This document shows positions 8,639 to 18,636 of a stretch of 64,000 nucleotides of DNA, one piece after another. The first letter of the stretch is position 1. Each line of letters opens with the position of its first letter. This DNA is from Anaerolineales bacterium UBA6055 (GTDB lineage: Bacteria; Chloroflexota; Anaerolineae; Aggregatilineales; Phototrophicaceae), in NCBI GenBank assembly GCA_002428985.1, contig DIYL01000047.1, positions 261,204 to 325,203 on the forward strand, in the 5' to 3' direction. The notes below the pieces were generated by a model. The model was not told where the DNA came from. It did no database searches and saw nothing but the letters and a program-made list of their open reading frames with translations. The translations under genes were made by a program, and so were the position numbers.

Positions 8639-10597
8639 ATGAGTGAACACACTTCTACTTCCAAAGATACTCAATCGCAGCAAATTACCCAAGCTACCAA
8701 TGTGCAGGGTGATACAAAAGACATGGCAAGTTTCTCCGCTTTAGCGGGACAATCCATCTCTCTGACCAATACCGATCCTGATAATGTACTGAAGTTGCAA
8801 CGCACACTCGGAAACCAAACCACCATGCAGTTGATGGGTCAATCTGACACTAAAATCAACCGTATGTTTAACTTACGCATGGCAGATGCAATCCAGCGTA
8901 ATAACGATGTGCCCAAACGCCCCGACTCACCGGATAACGGTGTAGAGTATGGCTGGGGATACCAAGGTGACTATGGCAATGACCAAGATCAGGATACCAA
9001 CGATCAAAATCAGGATACTGATCAAACTAACATAGGTTTACAAGGTGGGATGCTCTCAGGTCCAGGGTTAATACCTGAATTTGATGAATTAACAGCCACA
9101 CACAAAGCAAAAATTGATGGCTTGCTAGCAGAACTCGAGTCGATGGGTGGTCTCGCCTTTTTCAACAAGCACGGTAGTGTTCTCTCATACCCAGTGCGAG
9201 ACATCATCGTTCAGAGTAACGGTCAAGATATGACCGAAGCCCAACACGAATATTACCTTGAACTCGTGAAGACAGCGCAAATTGGAGCTATAAAAGGCAT
9301 TGAGGGCACTGAAGAGGCAGAAAGAATAGGGCTCAAGCGAGTACTTGAGAAAGATATCCTTAAAGACTGGCAAATGGCGATGGACCTGATCATGAATTAC
9401 GATGACCCACGCGATTTTATCAATGATAAAGGTAACTTGCCACCACCCTTACCCGATAACGCCAAACCATCTGCACAGCATAAGCACCAAACTGAGATAA
9501 CAGAAGCGAAAAAGGTTGGTACCGCAAAACTCGTGAGCCACATTAATGCCGTGCGTGTATTCTATCACGGAATAAATTCAGTCCCAGAAGATCACAAAGA
9601 TGAATTTGAAACCTTCCAGGCGATGGTAAACTCAGATGATTGGTCATGGGCAGTTGCCGGTAAAAAAGCGGATGAATCAATAATTAAACGTATTGTGCAA
9701 CTAAGAATCGCAGACTTAGATCAGCGAGATCAAGGCACCTCGCTTGAAGATAAAGCATTAGGCACTGCAGATGTAGCCGCAAATGTCTCTGGCATTGGGT
9801 TCACGATTATCGATGGTGTCGAGACAATCAACCGCCTCAAGCAAGGAGCAAGCGGTGGCGACATCCTCGCGGACGCCCTCCAAGGTGCGGTCTTATGGAT
9901 TTTAGGTAAGGCATTTGCCGGCATTGTTTTAGGTATCAATCTGATTAACTTGTTCAATAAGCATATCAGGCGTATGGCGGGTTACAAAGCGGCGATGACG
10001 CGACTAGGTGTCGAGAACGATGGCACAATTTCTGAAGAAACCCAACAAGATGCCGATAAGAACCGTTTAGCAAATATTTCACTTTATGCATTTAAGAAGA
10101 CGCGCCGTGCGGTCGCCTATTCAACTGTTAAGATCGTGCTCAAAATCCTTAAATGGATTAGCTACGCGATCACATTAGCATCAGGCGGTACAACAGCGAT
10201 TATTACCGCAACAACAGCGATTATCTCTGACTTGACGCGTCTATTCACGGGATTTGGTTTGAAAATAAAAGGTGCCTTTAAGGCATTAGGCGGTACACGC
10301 GGTAAAGCTCGTCAACGTAATGCCAGTGAGTTGCTCGCGTTAGCAATTGGTGGTGATGACGATGCACTGCAAACGATTATGGATGTCAACCCGTTTGACG
10401 AGGTAAAGGTCCTATCAAAAGGTGCATGGAATGCAACGTTTGGTAAGTCCAAAGATCGGCATAGCACCACACTTCCAAAACCACAGGATAAAGCCCAACT
10501 GGCGAAATGGCTATCCGGAAGATACAATCCGTACTCTAAACCGGAAGCACAAGCCGCTCTGGTTGAAGCATTAGCGAAGACGATGAAATCTCAATAA
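8639..10597 (+). CDS. eCIS-cargo-like protein with LQR-x-LGN motif
   Basis: 652 residues from ATG 8639; the frame is open upstream, but this ATG sits in the same AATTGTTATG context as the paralog at 50886. The N-terminus is polar and disordered and carries LQRTLGNQ (53-60), then LRM...IQR. This motif pattern is one I associate with DUF4157 and other cargo proteins of extracellular contractile injection systems. A Gln/Asp-rich linker (DQDQDTNDQNQD) follows, then a helical middle, then a C-terminal region with several hydrophobic helices (about 400-430 and 500-540) and a very basic segment (GGTRGKARQR) before a short helical cap (ALAIGGDDDALQTI). The same C-terminal region recurs in the 50886 protein. 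No signal peptide. No sheath, baseplate or tube gene is in this window. A toxin-like, possibly membrane-acting role is inference. Confidence 0.7.
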   Translation: MSEHTSTSKDTQSQQITQATNVQGDTKDMASFSALAGQSISLTNTDPDNVLKLQRTLGNQTTMQLMGQSDTKINRMFNLRMADAIQRNNDVPKRPDSPDNGVEYGWGYQGDYGNDQDQDTNDQNQDTDQTNIGLQGGMLSGPGLIPEFDELTATHKAKIDGLLAELESMGGLAFFNKHGSVLSYPVRDIIVQSNGQDMTEAQHEYYLELVKTAQIGAIKGIEGTEEAERIGLKRVLEKDILKDWQMAMDLIMNYDDPRDFINDKGNLPPPLPDNAKPSAQHKHQTEITEAKKVGTAKLVSHINAVRVFYHGINSVPEDHKDEFETFQAMVNSDDWSWAVAGKKADESIIKRIVQLRIADLDQRDQGTSLEDKALGTADVAANVSGIGFTIIDGVETINRLKQGASGGDILADALQGAVLWILGKAFAGIVLGINLINLFNKHIRRMAGYKAAMTRLGVENDGTISEETQQDADKNRLANISLYAFKKTRRAVAYSTVKIVLKILKWISYAITLASGGTTAIITATTAIISDLTRLFTGFGLKIKGAFKALGGTRGKARQRNASELLALAIGGDDDALQTIMDVNPFDEVKVLSKGAWNATFGKSKDRHSTTLPKPQDKAQLAKWLSGRYNPYSKPEAQAALVEALAKTMKSQ

Positions 10598-10616
10598 TAT
10601 CTCTTTGACGACTCAC

Positions 10617-10690
10617 ACAAAACGTTCTACTGTGGTAGGGCATTTTGCTTGATTTGGTTACATAAACTGTATTTTGTTGTCGTCTCTAGA
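10617..10690 (+). repeat. Degenerate dispersed repeat / probable terminator
   Basis: AACGTTCTAC-TGTG-GTAGGGCATTTTG hairpin starting 20 nt after the stop of the eCIS-cargo-like gene, followed by a weak relic of the repeat tail. Its position and T-rich 3' side fit transcription termination. Confidence 0.5.
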
Positions 10691-10752
10691 AAAACCGACC
10701 CCCTCTGATTATACTTAGCGACGCTAAATAAATTGGCTAAGGAACTCGATCT

Positions 10753-12519
10753 ATGCAATTTTTCATCGTCTTCATTTTAGCGGCAGTTGTACTCGGTGCA
10801 GGGTCAATGTTGTCTCCGGCATGGCGCACATCTCAACCGCGTATCGCCTTAGGGGCGACTTTATGTCTGGCATTGGTTGTCGGGGGTGCCGTCTTTTGGG
10901 CAGAGGCGTTCGGATGGGATACGCTCGTCGTCGATTATCTGCTGTTTGCCTTGCTCTCAGGCGTTGTGCTCGGTGGCACATTATCCAGTGCGCAAGCCCG
11001 TGCCGAAGCCAAAGGCGAAACCCTCGCCGATGACGATGAAGGGTGGCCTGGTCCGCAAGACCTCCTATTTTTTATGATTGTCGGTCTGATTATTTTAGTT
11101 CCCTTACTCAGTTTTCCTGCGCCACTCGGCACACAAGGGCAAATCCTAGGATTCCATACACTAACGACCCGCTTCGGTGAATCGTTTACGACCCTTGCAC
11201 CATTTATGCCACAAGAAACAGTGATCGTATCACCGGGCTTTCACGCTTTTTCAGCCTACCTCAGCCAACAACTCGATCAGCCAATCCCGATGATTCATAT
11301 GGGCGTGACAGCGGTTGTATTGTTCCTTTGTATGTGGTTGGCATATGACTATGGTGCAGAGTTGCAAAATAAACGCCTCGGACGCGCGATGGCGGTTGCA
11401 TTTATGTTGTGCGGTGGGGTGTTTGTCAGTTACTTGGACGGGCATTTTACCGAATTGATGGCGTTACTCTTCATGATGGCGTTTCTACTCTATGCTTTGC
11501 GGACGATCCGTGAATTTAGCCTGCCGGATATGGTCGCGGGTGGGTTGATGATGGGTGCAGTGGTCTATACCAACCTCAGCTTGAGTATCATCATGATTTT
11601 AGGGTTTATCCCGCTGACGGTACTCGCATGGATTACCCCACAATCCGAGCGTTCAACTAGTGACCTGCTCAAATCCCGCCTAAGTTTAACGGTCGGGTTC
11701 CCAATTGTCGCCCTTATCGGCATTTCACCATGGTTGATGAGTAACCTGTCGTTGTTATTCCCCGTCAATCCATCACCGTTTATCACCGATTTAAGTTTGC
11801 TCGCGGTCATCATCTTGGGGCAAGGAATCATAATTGTGCCGTTGGCATTATGGGGTATGGTGGTTGGATTACAGCAAAAAAATGATGCGCGTATGATCAG
11901 CATGGTGATGATTGTTTGGCTGGTATTAGTCCTCGAATTTAGCCTACTTGGTATCCTACGGGGCTTTATTCCGATATTAGGTGACTTAATCAATCCGTCG
12001 AATATCGCTCAACATGGTGTGATTGTGCCGTTTACTGTCTTGGGCGGTGTGGCAATCTTATATCTGTGGGAAAATCTTATTCCAAAAATGACCCAAACAA
12101 CACTACGCAACCGTGCTTATGGATTCATTGCAGGTGCTGGCGTGATCGTATTGATCATCGGACTGTCCTTTAGTGCGATTGTAGATATTGTACGCCCTGT
12201 GATTGGCTTACCTGATGAAACAATCACGGCCGATGAAATCGCCGCGATGTTGTGGCTACACGACAATACGCCTCAATCCGCGACTGTCTATAGCGCAGAT
12301 CATAATGCGTGGTTGCCTGTCTATGCCGAACGTGAAGCACCAACCATTCGGGCGCAACGCTACTTCGAGTGGGATGATGTGACCACCATTGATAATGCTG
12401 ACAATTTTACGCCTGACTATATCATATTGAATGACAATGCCTCAGATGAGCGTACTGAGGAGATGACGGTGGTATTCGAGCAGGGTAATGTGACAGTCTA
12501 CGGCATAGCAACAGATTAA
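10753..12519 (+). CDS. Large polytopic membrane protein, GT-C-like
   Basis: 588 residues with about a dozen transmembrane helices throughout the first 480 residues, then a soluble C-terminal domain of about 100 residues (IAAMLWLHDNTPQSATVYSA and on). A loop with alternating hydrophobic and aromatic residues around SFPAPLGTQG and the overall layout resemble GT-C fold membrane glycosyltransferases and related YfhO-type proteins, but I see no diagnostic catalytic motif. It precedes the YfhO-like gene at 12600 by 80 bp on the same strand, and the pair is probably cotranscribed. Likely role: envelope polysaccharide or lipid-linked sugar handling (inference). Confidence 0.7.
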   Translation: MQFFIVFILAAVVLGAGSMLSPAWRTSQPRIALGATLCLALVVGGAVFWAEAFGWDTLVVDYLLFALLSGVVLGGTLSSAQARAEAKGETLADDDEGWPGPQDLLFFMIVGLIILVPLLSFPAPLGTQGQILGFHTLTTRFGESFTTLAPFMPQETVIVSPGFHAFSAYLSQQLDQPIPMIHMGVTAVVLFLCMWLAYDYGAELQNKRLGRAMAVAFMLCGGVFVSYLDGHFTELMALLFMMAFLLYALRTIREFSLPDMVAGGLMMGAVVYTNLSLSIIMILGFIPLTVLAWITPQSERSTSDLLKSRLSLTVGFPIVALIGISPWLMSNLSLLFPVNPSPFITDLSLLAVIILGQGIIIVPLALWGMVVGLQQKNDARMISMVMIVWLVLVLEFSLLGILRGFIPILGDLINPSNIAQHGVIVPFTVLGGVAILYLWENLIPKMTQTTLRNRAYGFIAGAGVIVLIIGLSFSAIVDIVRPVIGLPDETITADEIAAMLWLHDNTPQSATVYSADHNAWLPVYAEREAPTIRAQRYFEWDDVTTIDNADNFTPDYIILNDNASDERTEEMTVVFEQGNVTVYGIATD

Positions 12520-12599
12520 TTTCACTCTGACCACTGACAGCTTGGATGCTTCGCAGTATCATCGGCTAGATGATGACCTGTACAACAAAGTGATAATCT

Positions 12600-15299
12600 A
12601 TGCTTAAACGACTGCTACCGCTTCTGCTGATGATCGGTTTGACCCTGTTATTTTTTCATCAAATGACACTCACCGACAAAATTCTAGCACGGGGCGATAC
12701 TTATAACTACTTCTATCCGTATTGGGATGTGCGTAACGAAGCCTATCGTGCCGGACAACTCCCCATGTGGACGCCTGATATTTTTATGGGTGCGCCCTTG
12801 CTGGCAAATCCACAGCTCGGCACGTACTATCCGCCGAATTGGTTGACCGCACCATTCCGCGCACCGAATGCCATCAAAATCAGTATTTTGCTTCACGCAA
12901 CGATTGCTGGACTTGGCATGATGGCGCTCTATCGTACCGTTGTCAGTAAGGCGTTGCTTCCAGCGTTAACAGCAGGTGTGATTTTTGCATTTGGCGGATA
13001 TGTTGGTGCGCATGTCGAACAGATTAACCAGTTACAGGGCTTGGCATGGATGCCCTTACTTTTTGCACTATATCATCGCATCCTGACACGAAATCACCCA
13101 CTGCGTGATGGACTGCTGTTGAGCATCGTTTGGGCATTACAGATTTTCAGCGGACATACGCAGACTGTCTTCATGACAGGTGTTGGACTTGGATTATATG
13201 GACTCGTCATCGGGATTATCCAATGGCGCGACCAACAAAAAATCCTGAGTATCCCACGCGCACCGATTATCCTCGGACTGTGTGCTTTCATTGCTGTATT
13301 ACTGGCTATCCCACAGCTATTGCCAACGCTTGAATTAACAGGTATGTCTAACCGTGGCAGCGGTTTCACGGTGCAACAAGCGACTGCCTTTTCACTATCG
13401 CCTAATACCATCGGTCGCGCTTTGTTGCCGAGTTATGATAGTCAACTCTTCGGCGAATATGTGACGTATCTCGGTGTGATTGGGCTTGGTTTAGCAATTT
13501 GGGGTATGGTCTGTACCCATCGTGTCACAAGTACTAATCAAATCGAGAATAATCTGCAATCCCGCTATCATAAAATCGGTTGGATTGTGCTGGCATGTGT
13601 TGGCTTAATGCTCGCGTTCGGACGCTTTAATCCATTGTATTTATTTTTAGCGGAGTTACCCGGATTTAATTTGTTCCGCGTTCCTGCACGGTGGTTATCG
13701 TTATTCACATTGGGTATGGCAATGCTCGCAGGGATTGGTGTGGAAGCTTTACGCCCTTATATCAACGGCAAAGATAGCGATACAAATCTCCGCAAATCAC
13801 GCATCACAGCGATCTTTCTGCTCATATTTATCGGTGCGCTTATTTTTCTAACACGCTTTGTGCTCCAGATTGACCCCCGCGATGTCTATGGTGATCCCAT
13901 CCCGCAAAATTCGAGCGTAGCATTATGGGTTGCATCTCTTTTTGTTTTGCTCGGGGTACTCTTAATCCGTCATCAGATGATGCCATACATCGCTGTGGGT
14001 GTCGTGATTGTAGAGTTGTTCCTCGCATCGCTTATTCTTCCATATAACGATCTAACCCCGCCTGAAGTCTATTTGGGGCAACGATTTACCATTAGCCAAT
14101 TATTATCCGAACAAGACGAGTCGGTTGTGCCGGGACGCACCTTGTCTATTAGCCGGTTATTCTTCGATCCCGGTGACATCGGTGCATTACGTGAACGCTA
14201 TAATCGGCTTGGACTCGATGAGCAATCGCAATTTCACGCCTTTGATGCCGTCAAAAAGCAAGAGATGCTTATGCCCAATCTATCGATGACATGGGGCATT
14301 CCATCGATTGACGGCTTCGGTGGTGGGATTTTGCCAACAATTTATTATTCGCAATTTACATCATTGCTCCTGCCCGAAAATGAGCTACGGACTGTTGATG
14401 GTCGCATTGGTGAGATTATGGCAAAACCCGAATGTCGCGGGGCATGTATCCCTGATATTGAGTGGCTGATGCTCACTGATACGCGTTATATCATCACCGA
14501 CAAAGTGTTTGACATCTGGCATGATGATGTCGCCTATGACACATTACAAGCCAACTTCTGGCAAGACACAACGACCTTTATTATGCCCGATGATAGTTTC
14601 GATCAAGTCCGTATTCTGCATAGTGACCCCTTCGAATTTGAGACAACTCCTGAAGAAATTCAAGATGGGTTGCTCGTCACAATTACCGATGCCGACACCC
14701 TTAACCAAATTCTACAAACTGACCATACGGTTCTCGCTGTTACGATTGTCGATAGCCGGACAGATGATGTCTTTTTACAGATTCAACCGCGCTTAGAACG
14801 ACTGTTATCGAGTGACATCAAAATTTATGGTGCATTTGAAGACGAGATGCGGGCATACCTCGCCGACAAAACCACGATTCTTCCTGATGATTGGCAGGGG
14901 CACGAAGACGCAATAGACATTCTCGAAATTGGTGATGGTTCTGCGATTCATGGTGAAGGACTTGATCCACGCAATTTGGCTGATAGCGAACGAACAACCG
15001 GATCGCCTGAGTTTGTCGAATATAGCGATACCCGTATTGTCATTAATGTAAATGCCGAAGACGATGACTACCTCATTCTCAATGATGCGTACTATCCGGG
15101 ATGGAAAGCGACCGTCAATGACCAACCAACGCCTGTTTACCGTGCCAATGCGATGTTCCGCGCTGTACAAGTACCAGCAGGTGATAGCACAGTCGTCTTC
15201 ACATTTGAGCCGGACTTGTGGCACACAGCATTATTCATGGGGCTTGGTATATGGGTAATTATTATCGGATTGCTGGGACTGGTGTCACGTCGTGTATAA
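12600..15299 (+). CDS. YfhO-family-like membrane protein
   Basis: 899 residues. An N-terminal helix and the conserved-looking lumenal loop RGDTYNYFYPYWDVRNEAYRAG with PMWTPDIFMGAPLLANPQ are typical of the YfhO / bacterial membrane glycosyltransferase-like group. Roughly twelve transmembrane helices lie in residues 1-470, followed by a large extracytoplasmic domain (about 480-870) that ends in a small beta domain with YYPGWKATVNDQPTPVYRANAMFRAVQVPAG. A final helix is at 875-895. YfhO proteins are implicated in glycosylation of cell-wall polymers; the donor and acceptor here are unknown. It follows a second multi-spanning protein, and the two could form a pathway. Confidence 0.8.
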   Translation: MLKRLLPLLLMIGLTLLFFHQMTLTDKILARGDTYNYFYPYWDVRNEAYRAGQLPMWTPDIFMGAPLLANPQLGTYYPPNWLTAPFRAPNAIKISILLHATIAGLGMMALYRTVVSKALLPALTAGVIFAFGGYVGAHVEQINQLQGLAWMPLLFALYHRILTRNHPLRDGLLLSIVWALQIFSGHTQTVFMTGVGLGLYGLVIGIIQWRDQQKILSIPRAPIILGLCAFIAVLLAIPQLLPTLELTGMSNRGSGFTVQQATAFSLSPNTIGRALLPSYDSQLFGEYVTYLGVIGLGLAIWGMVCTHRVTSTNQIENNLQSRYHKIGWIVLACVGLMLAFGRFNPLYLFLAELPGFNLFRVPARWLSLFTLGMAMLAGIGVEALRPYINGKDSDTNLRKSRITAIFLLIFIGALIFLTRFVLQIDPRDVYGDPIPQNSSVALWVASLFVLLGVLLIRHQMMPYIAVGVVIVELFLASLILPYNDLTPPEVYLGQRFTISQLLSEQDESVVPGRTLSISRLFFDPGDIGALRERYNRLGLDEQSQFHAFDAVKKQEMLMPNLSMTWGIPSIDGFGGGILPTIYYSQFTSLLLPENELRTVDGRIGEIMAKPECRGACIPDIEWLMLTDTRYIITDKVFDIWHDDVAYDTLQANFWQDTTTFIMPDDSFDQVRILHSDPFEFETTPEEIQDGLLVTITDADTLNQILQTDHTVLAVTIVDSRTDDVFLQIQPRLERLLSSDIKIYGAFEDEMRAYLADKTTILPDDWQGHEDAIDILEIGDGSAIHGEGLDPRNLADSERTTGSPEFVEYSDTRIVINVNAEDDDYLILNDAYYPGWKATVNDQPTPVYRANAMFRAVQVPAGDSTVVFTFEPDLWHTALFMGLGIWVIIIGLLGLVSRRV

Positions 15300-15410
15300 C
15301 TAGGAGCGACAAAAGATGTTACTGTCATAGTTTTAAGACGACTTGCGATTGAAGAGGTATACCATAATAAACCGAAGGTTTAAGAAAGTAGAAGGATAGG
15401 AATAATTGGA

Positions 15411-15851
15411 ATGTATGTTGACGAACGTATAATTTATTATCCGTTTATTTTTATTACTTTTACACTGGCATGGTCTCAGATAAACCTCATGTATCTATTT
15501 TATCTAATCAAAAATTTCGATATAGATATAGATGAATTGAATAAATTCAAACAAGAATCTTCACCCTTGTATCGTCATTACTATCGTATGGCTTCAAATG
15601 AACGATTCAAACATGATTTTGTTAAAGCATTTGACGCATCGGAAAACTCAGTTATTGCCTATATTCTTTTTCTTATTATGGTTATATTTTCGTTTAGTAT
15701 TGGTGTTATACTTCTGATTGAGTGCATTGATAGTAATTCAGTAAGTTTAACAATGGGTGCAGTTGTTATAACACTTGTCAGTTTTCTTACGATGCTCCAT
15801 AGCGTTTTTCCACTACTTCGTCTAAGACAGGGAAAATTCAAAAAAAAGTGA
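15411..15851 (+). CDS. Small membrane protein, unknown
   Basis: 146 residues with one hydrophobic segment near the N-terminus (about 10-32) and two adjacent ones at about 80-101 and 110-133. The cytosolic middle is charged (FDIDIDELNKFKQESSPLYRHYYRM). The start is preceded by AGGATAGG at a suitable distance. Base composition is more AT-rich than in the YfhO gene upstream, which suggests a different history. No family recognised. Confidence 0.7.
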   Translation: MYVDERIIYYPFIFITFTLAWSQINLMYLFYLIKNFDIDIDELNKFKQESSPLYRHYYRMASNERFKHDFVKAFDASENSVIAYILFLIMVIFSFSIGVILLIECIDSNSVSLTMGAVVITLVSFLTMLHSVFPLLRLRQGKFKKK

Positions 15852-15970
15852 TTATCATCAGATTGTTGATGCTTGTGTCACGTCGGACGACACCTGTTAT
15901 GTAGACTCGAGAATTGAACTTAACGTGTATGTCCTTCGTACTAAGTTTTGATAACGATTAGGAATAGACG

Positions 15971-17572
15971 ATGAATCAATTTGAACTGCTACAAAAAGCC
16001 CATGCGCATATGCAAGCTGAAGACTGGGGTCTTGCACAGAGCATATGGAGACAACTCACACAGTTGAATCCCGTCAACGGCGAGTACTGGGAGGCGTTTG
16101 CGACAGCCCTCTATCATCACTCGTCTTATTATGAGGCGATAGATACTTACAATAAAGCCCTCGAATTAGGTGCTGGACGCCGTTTTATGAATGCGTATAA
16201 GATGGCGTGTTGTTATGCGCACCTCAATGAGTTGGATTCATCCCTAGAGTGGTTGGAGTGTTCATTTGAGCTAGGCTTTAATGATATGCAAGCGGTACAA
16301 ACAGATCCCGCTTTGGAAAATTTGCATCATCACCCACGGTTTCGATCGCTTGTGGGGTGGATTAACTCCGATGAATTGTCTCGTGATGAAGGATTACGTT
16401 CTGATCTTCAACTACTTGTCAAACAATTGAAGCGTTTAGGCTATGCACCATTCCGCAAGGTCACCGAAGATGAATTTGACGCAGCTATTCAAAAAGTCCA
16501 TGACGAGATCCCACAGTTAACAGATACGCAGGTCATTGTTGAGTTTGCGAAGTTATTGAACATGGCCGGTGATGGGCATACGCGCATCATCAGCAGTCCC
16601 GAACGGGATGATTTCTGTCGTAATACACCACTGGAATATTATATATATGAAGATGGTGTGTTTATCATTCGTGCTGCACCGCAATATGAATCGTTGTTGG
16701 GATCGCAGGTTTTGGCAATTGATGACAACCCGATTCAATCCGTGTTAGATGCTATTGAGCCGATGGTCAGTCGTGATAATTTGCAATGGGTCAATCATAT
16801 GGCACCATTTTTTATGCGAAATATTCCGATGTTACATGCACTTGGTCAAACAAGTGGGCTCGATAAAGTCACGCTGACCATAAAAGATATGAATGGCGAT
16901 CAACATACAGTCGATGTAACACCGGACGATACGAGTCCAATCTGGTACAACAAATGGTATGAAGATGAATGGCTCGTTTTGCCGAGCTTACCGCGTACGA
17001 TGCGTCAACAACATCGCACCTATTGGTTTGAATATGAGGCAACAGCACGTCAGATATATGTTCAATTTAATCAAGTGGCGAATATGGAATCTGAGTCACT
17101 TGCGGACTTTACTCAACGCTTATTTGCGTTTATCGACAACAACCCCGTTGAGCGGTTGATATTAGATGTCCGCTACAATAATGGGGGGAATACGTATCTC
17201 CATATCCCGCTCATTCATGAAATTATCGGCAACAAGACCATCAATCGTGATGGACATCTCTTTATCTTAATCGGACGGCGTACCTTTTCGGCGGCGATGA
17301 ATTTTGTCACTTTGCTGGATCGACACGCGAATCCGATTTTTATTGGGGAACCGACTGGATCTTGCCCCAACTTTGTTGGTGAAGGGACAGAAACCCAGTT
17401 GCCCTATTCTAAACTGAATATCAGTACATCGGATCTCTTCTGGCAGTCATCATGGCCGATGGATGAGCGTATTTGGATCGCGCCGCACTATTATGTCCCG
17501 CTGAAATTTGCTGATATTGTTGCTGGCCGTGATGTCACTCTAGAAGCCGTGAACACGTATATGCAACGATAG
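15971..17572 (+). CDS. TPR protein fused to S41-like (tail-specific) peptidase domain
   Basis: 533 residues with no signal peptide. Residues 1-130 form TPR-like helical repeats (QSIWRQLTQLNPVNGEYWEAFATALYHH and YNKALELGAG regions). The C-terminal half matches the S41 peptidase layout: LILDVRYNNGGNTYLHIPLI is the usual strand before the active site, and S440 in RRTFSAAMNF sits at the catalytic serine position, followed by a GEPTG loop (IFIGEPTGSCPNFVGEG) typical of CtpA/Tsp-like proteins. A PDZ domain is not obvious. The lack of a secretion signal suggests a cytosolic peptidase or a catalytically altered relative; a Lys partner is not certain by eye. Confidence 0.8.
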   Translation: MNQFELLQKAHAHMQAEDWGLAQSIWRQLTQLNPVNGEYWEAFATALYHHSSYYEAIDTYNKALELGAGRRFMNAYKMACCYAHLNELDSSLEWLECSFELGFNDMQAVQTDPALENLHHHPRFRSLVGWINSDELSRDEGLRSDLQLLVKQLKRLGYAPFRKVTEDEFDAAIQKVHDEIPQLTDTQVIVEFAKLLNMAGDGHTRIISSPERDDFCRNTPLEYYIYEDGVFIIRAAPQYESLLGSQVLAIDDNPIQSVLDAIEPMVSRDNLQWVNHMAPFFMRNIPMLHALGQTSGLDKVTLTIKDMNGDQHTVDVTPDDTSPIWYNKWYEDEWLVLPSLPRTMRQQHRTYWFEYEATARQIYVQFNQVANMESESLADFTQRLFAFIDNNPVERLILDVRYNNGGNTYLHIPLIHEIIGNKTINRDGHLFILIGRRTFSAAMNFVTLLDRHANPIFIGEPTGSCPNFVGEGTETQLPYSKLNISTSDLFWQSSWPMDERIWIAPHYYVPLKFADIVAGRDVTLEAVNTYMQR

Positions 17573-17662
17573 ATCAGATATGCTCGGATCGCTTGATACT
17601 TGTTGCAGCATTTGCGTTTGCTAAATGAGATATCCCCGACCAAACTCGTACTGAGACAATAG

Positions 17663-17712
17663 ATTTTTACATCATTTACCGTTGTTCTAAAGCATGTGAT
17701 TCAGCAATCTCT
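17663..17712 (+). repeat. Left copy of 50-bp direct repeat flanking SDR-merR
   Basis: Matches 19207-19256 at 46 of 50 positions by direct comparison (common core CGTTGTTCTAAAGCATGTGA). In the right copy this is the 3' end of the SRPBCC gene on the minus strand, encoding ...IAESHALEQR. In the left copy it is a gene-end fragment with no gene body. The repeats bracket the SDR gene, merR and a metallo-hydrolase relic. Confidence 0.85.
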
Positions 17713-17716
17713 ATTT

Positions 17717-18550
17717 TTAGTGTTTTCTGAGCATCATCATTGGCATAATTCGATCAATTGCTCGATCACCAAAGACCCGATCTAAGAAGCTACCTTGTAT
17801 CGCATCCATATTCACTCGGTAAGCTCGTTTAGGATCTTTAGCCTCAATAGCTGATAATACCGCATCTGCGATGGTTGATGCTTCAGCTCCATTGTCCAAT
17901 GCCTGTGCGAAATTATGGCGGAAGTTTTCCATTTTCCCCTGATACACTTCAGCGTGGGGAGATGCCATTGCCTTGTCGAGATACTGGAACGCAACCTCGG
18001 CAAATTCAGTTTTGATATAACCTGGTTGAATCTTGACTACATCGATACCAAATTCTTTCACTTCCATACGTAAACCGTCAACGAGTCCTTCTACCGCGTG
18101 TTTGGATGCTGGATACCAAGGCATACCTGGTACAGATACCATACCTACAACCGAGCTACATGCTATCAGTTTCCCAGAACCTTGCTGTCGCATAATTGGA
18201 ATGACAGCTTTGAATGTCCGAGCGAGACCGAATACATTTGTATCAAACTCTGCAATGGCATCTTCCAAGTCGACTGTCTCGAAGAAACCTTGAACACCAT
18301 AGCCTGCATTCGCAAAGATTGCATCGATTTTGCCTTCATCAGTGATCGCTTGATTAACAAAGGCATCTACACTTGATTGATTTCGCACATCCAGATTGCT
18401 GATATGTGCTCCCCGATCTTCGAGTGGTTTCATTCTTTCAACTCGACGTGCTCCAGCATAAACCGTATATCCTTTTTCCAGCAGTAGTTCAGCCGTAGCA
18501 TAACCGATACCTGACGATGCACCTGTAATCAGCACGACTTGCTTGCTCAT
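17717..18550 (-). CDS. Short-chain dehydrogenase/reductase
   Basis: 277 residues, classical SDR. It has a TGASSGIGYA nucleotide-binding loop (residues 8-17), an NAGYG motif near 80, and a catalytic S...YPASK (Y near 150, K four residues on). The acidic residue after beta-2 is replaced by Arg (AGARRVERM), which favours NADP(H). The substrate is unknown. It is divergently transcribed from merR, and the intergenic region contains a 22-bp palindrome between its -35 and -10 elements, so the MerR protein very probably activates it. The stop falls 5 nt from the left 50-bp direct repeat, which hints that the gene with its regulator arrived or was duplicated as a unit. Confidence 0.9.
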   Translation of the reverse strand: MSKQVVLITGASSGIGYATAELLLEKGYTVYAGARRVERMKPLEDRGAHISNLDVRNQSSVDAFVNQAITDEGKIDAIFANAGYGVQGFFETVDLEDAIAEFDTNVFGLARTFKAVIPIMRQQGSGKLIACSSVVGMVSVPGMPWYPASKHAVEGLVDGLRMEVKEFGIDVVKIQPGYIKTEFAEVAFQYLDKAMASPHAEVYQGKMENFRHNFAQALDNGAEASTIADAVLSAIEAKDPKRAYRVNMDAIQGSFLDRVFGDRAIDRIMPMMMLRKH

Positions 18551-18574
18551 AATATTTACTCCTTAACCAATGTT

Positions 18575-18618
18575 ATCTTGTTCATATAATAAACCCTAGA
18601 GTATACTCTAGGGTCAAG
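18575..18618 (-). promoter_or_regulatory. MerR-type promoter of the SDR gene
   Basis: Read on the minus strand: -35 TTGACC (18613-18618), then a 20-bp spacer and -10 TATTAT. The spacer overlaps a perfect 22-bp palindrome at 18594-18615 (arms ACCCTAGAGTA). An over-long spacer filled by an inverted repeat is the hallmark of promoters activated by MerR-family DNA distortion. The divergent merR gene begins 19 nt beyond the -35 element. Confidence 0.8.
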
Positions 18619-18636
18619 AAGCAATTTGGAGAAGTT

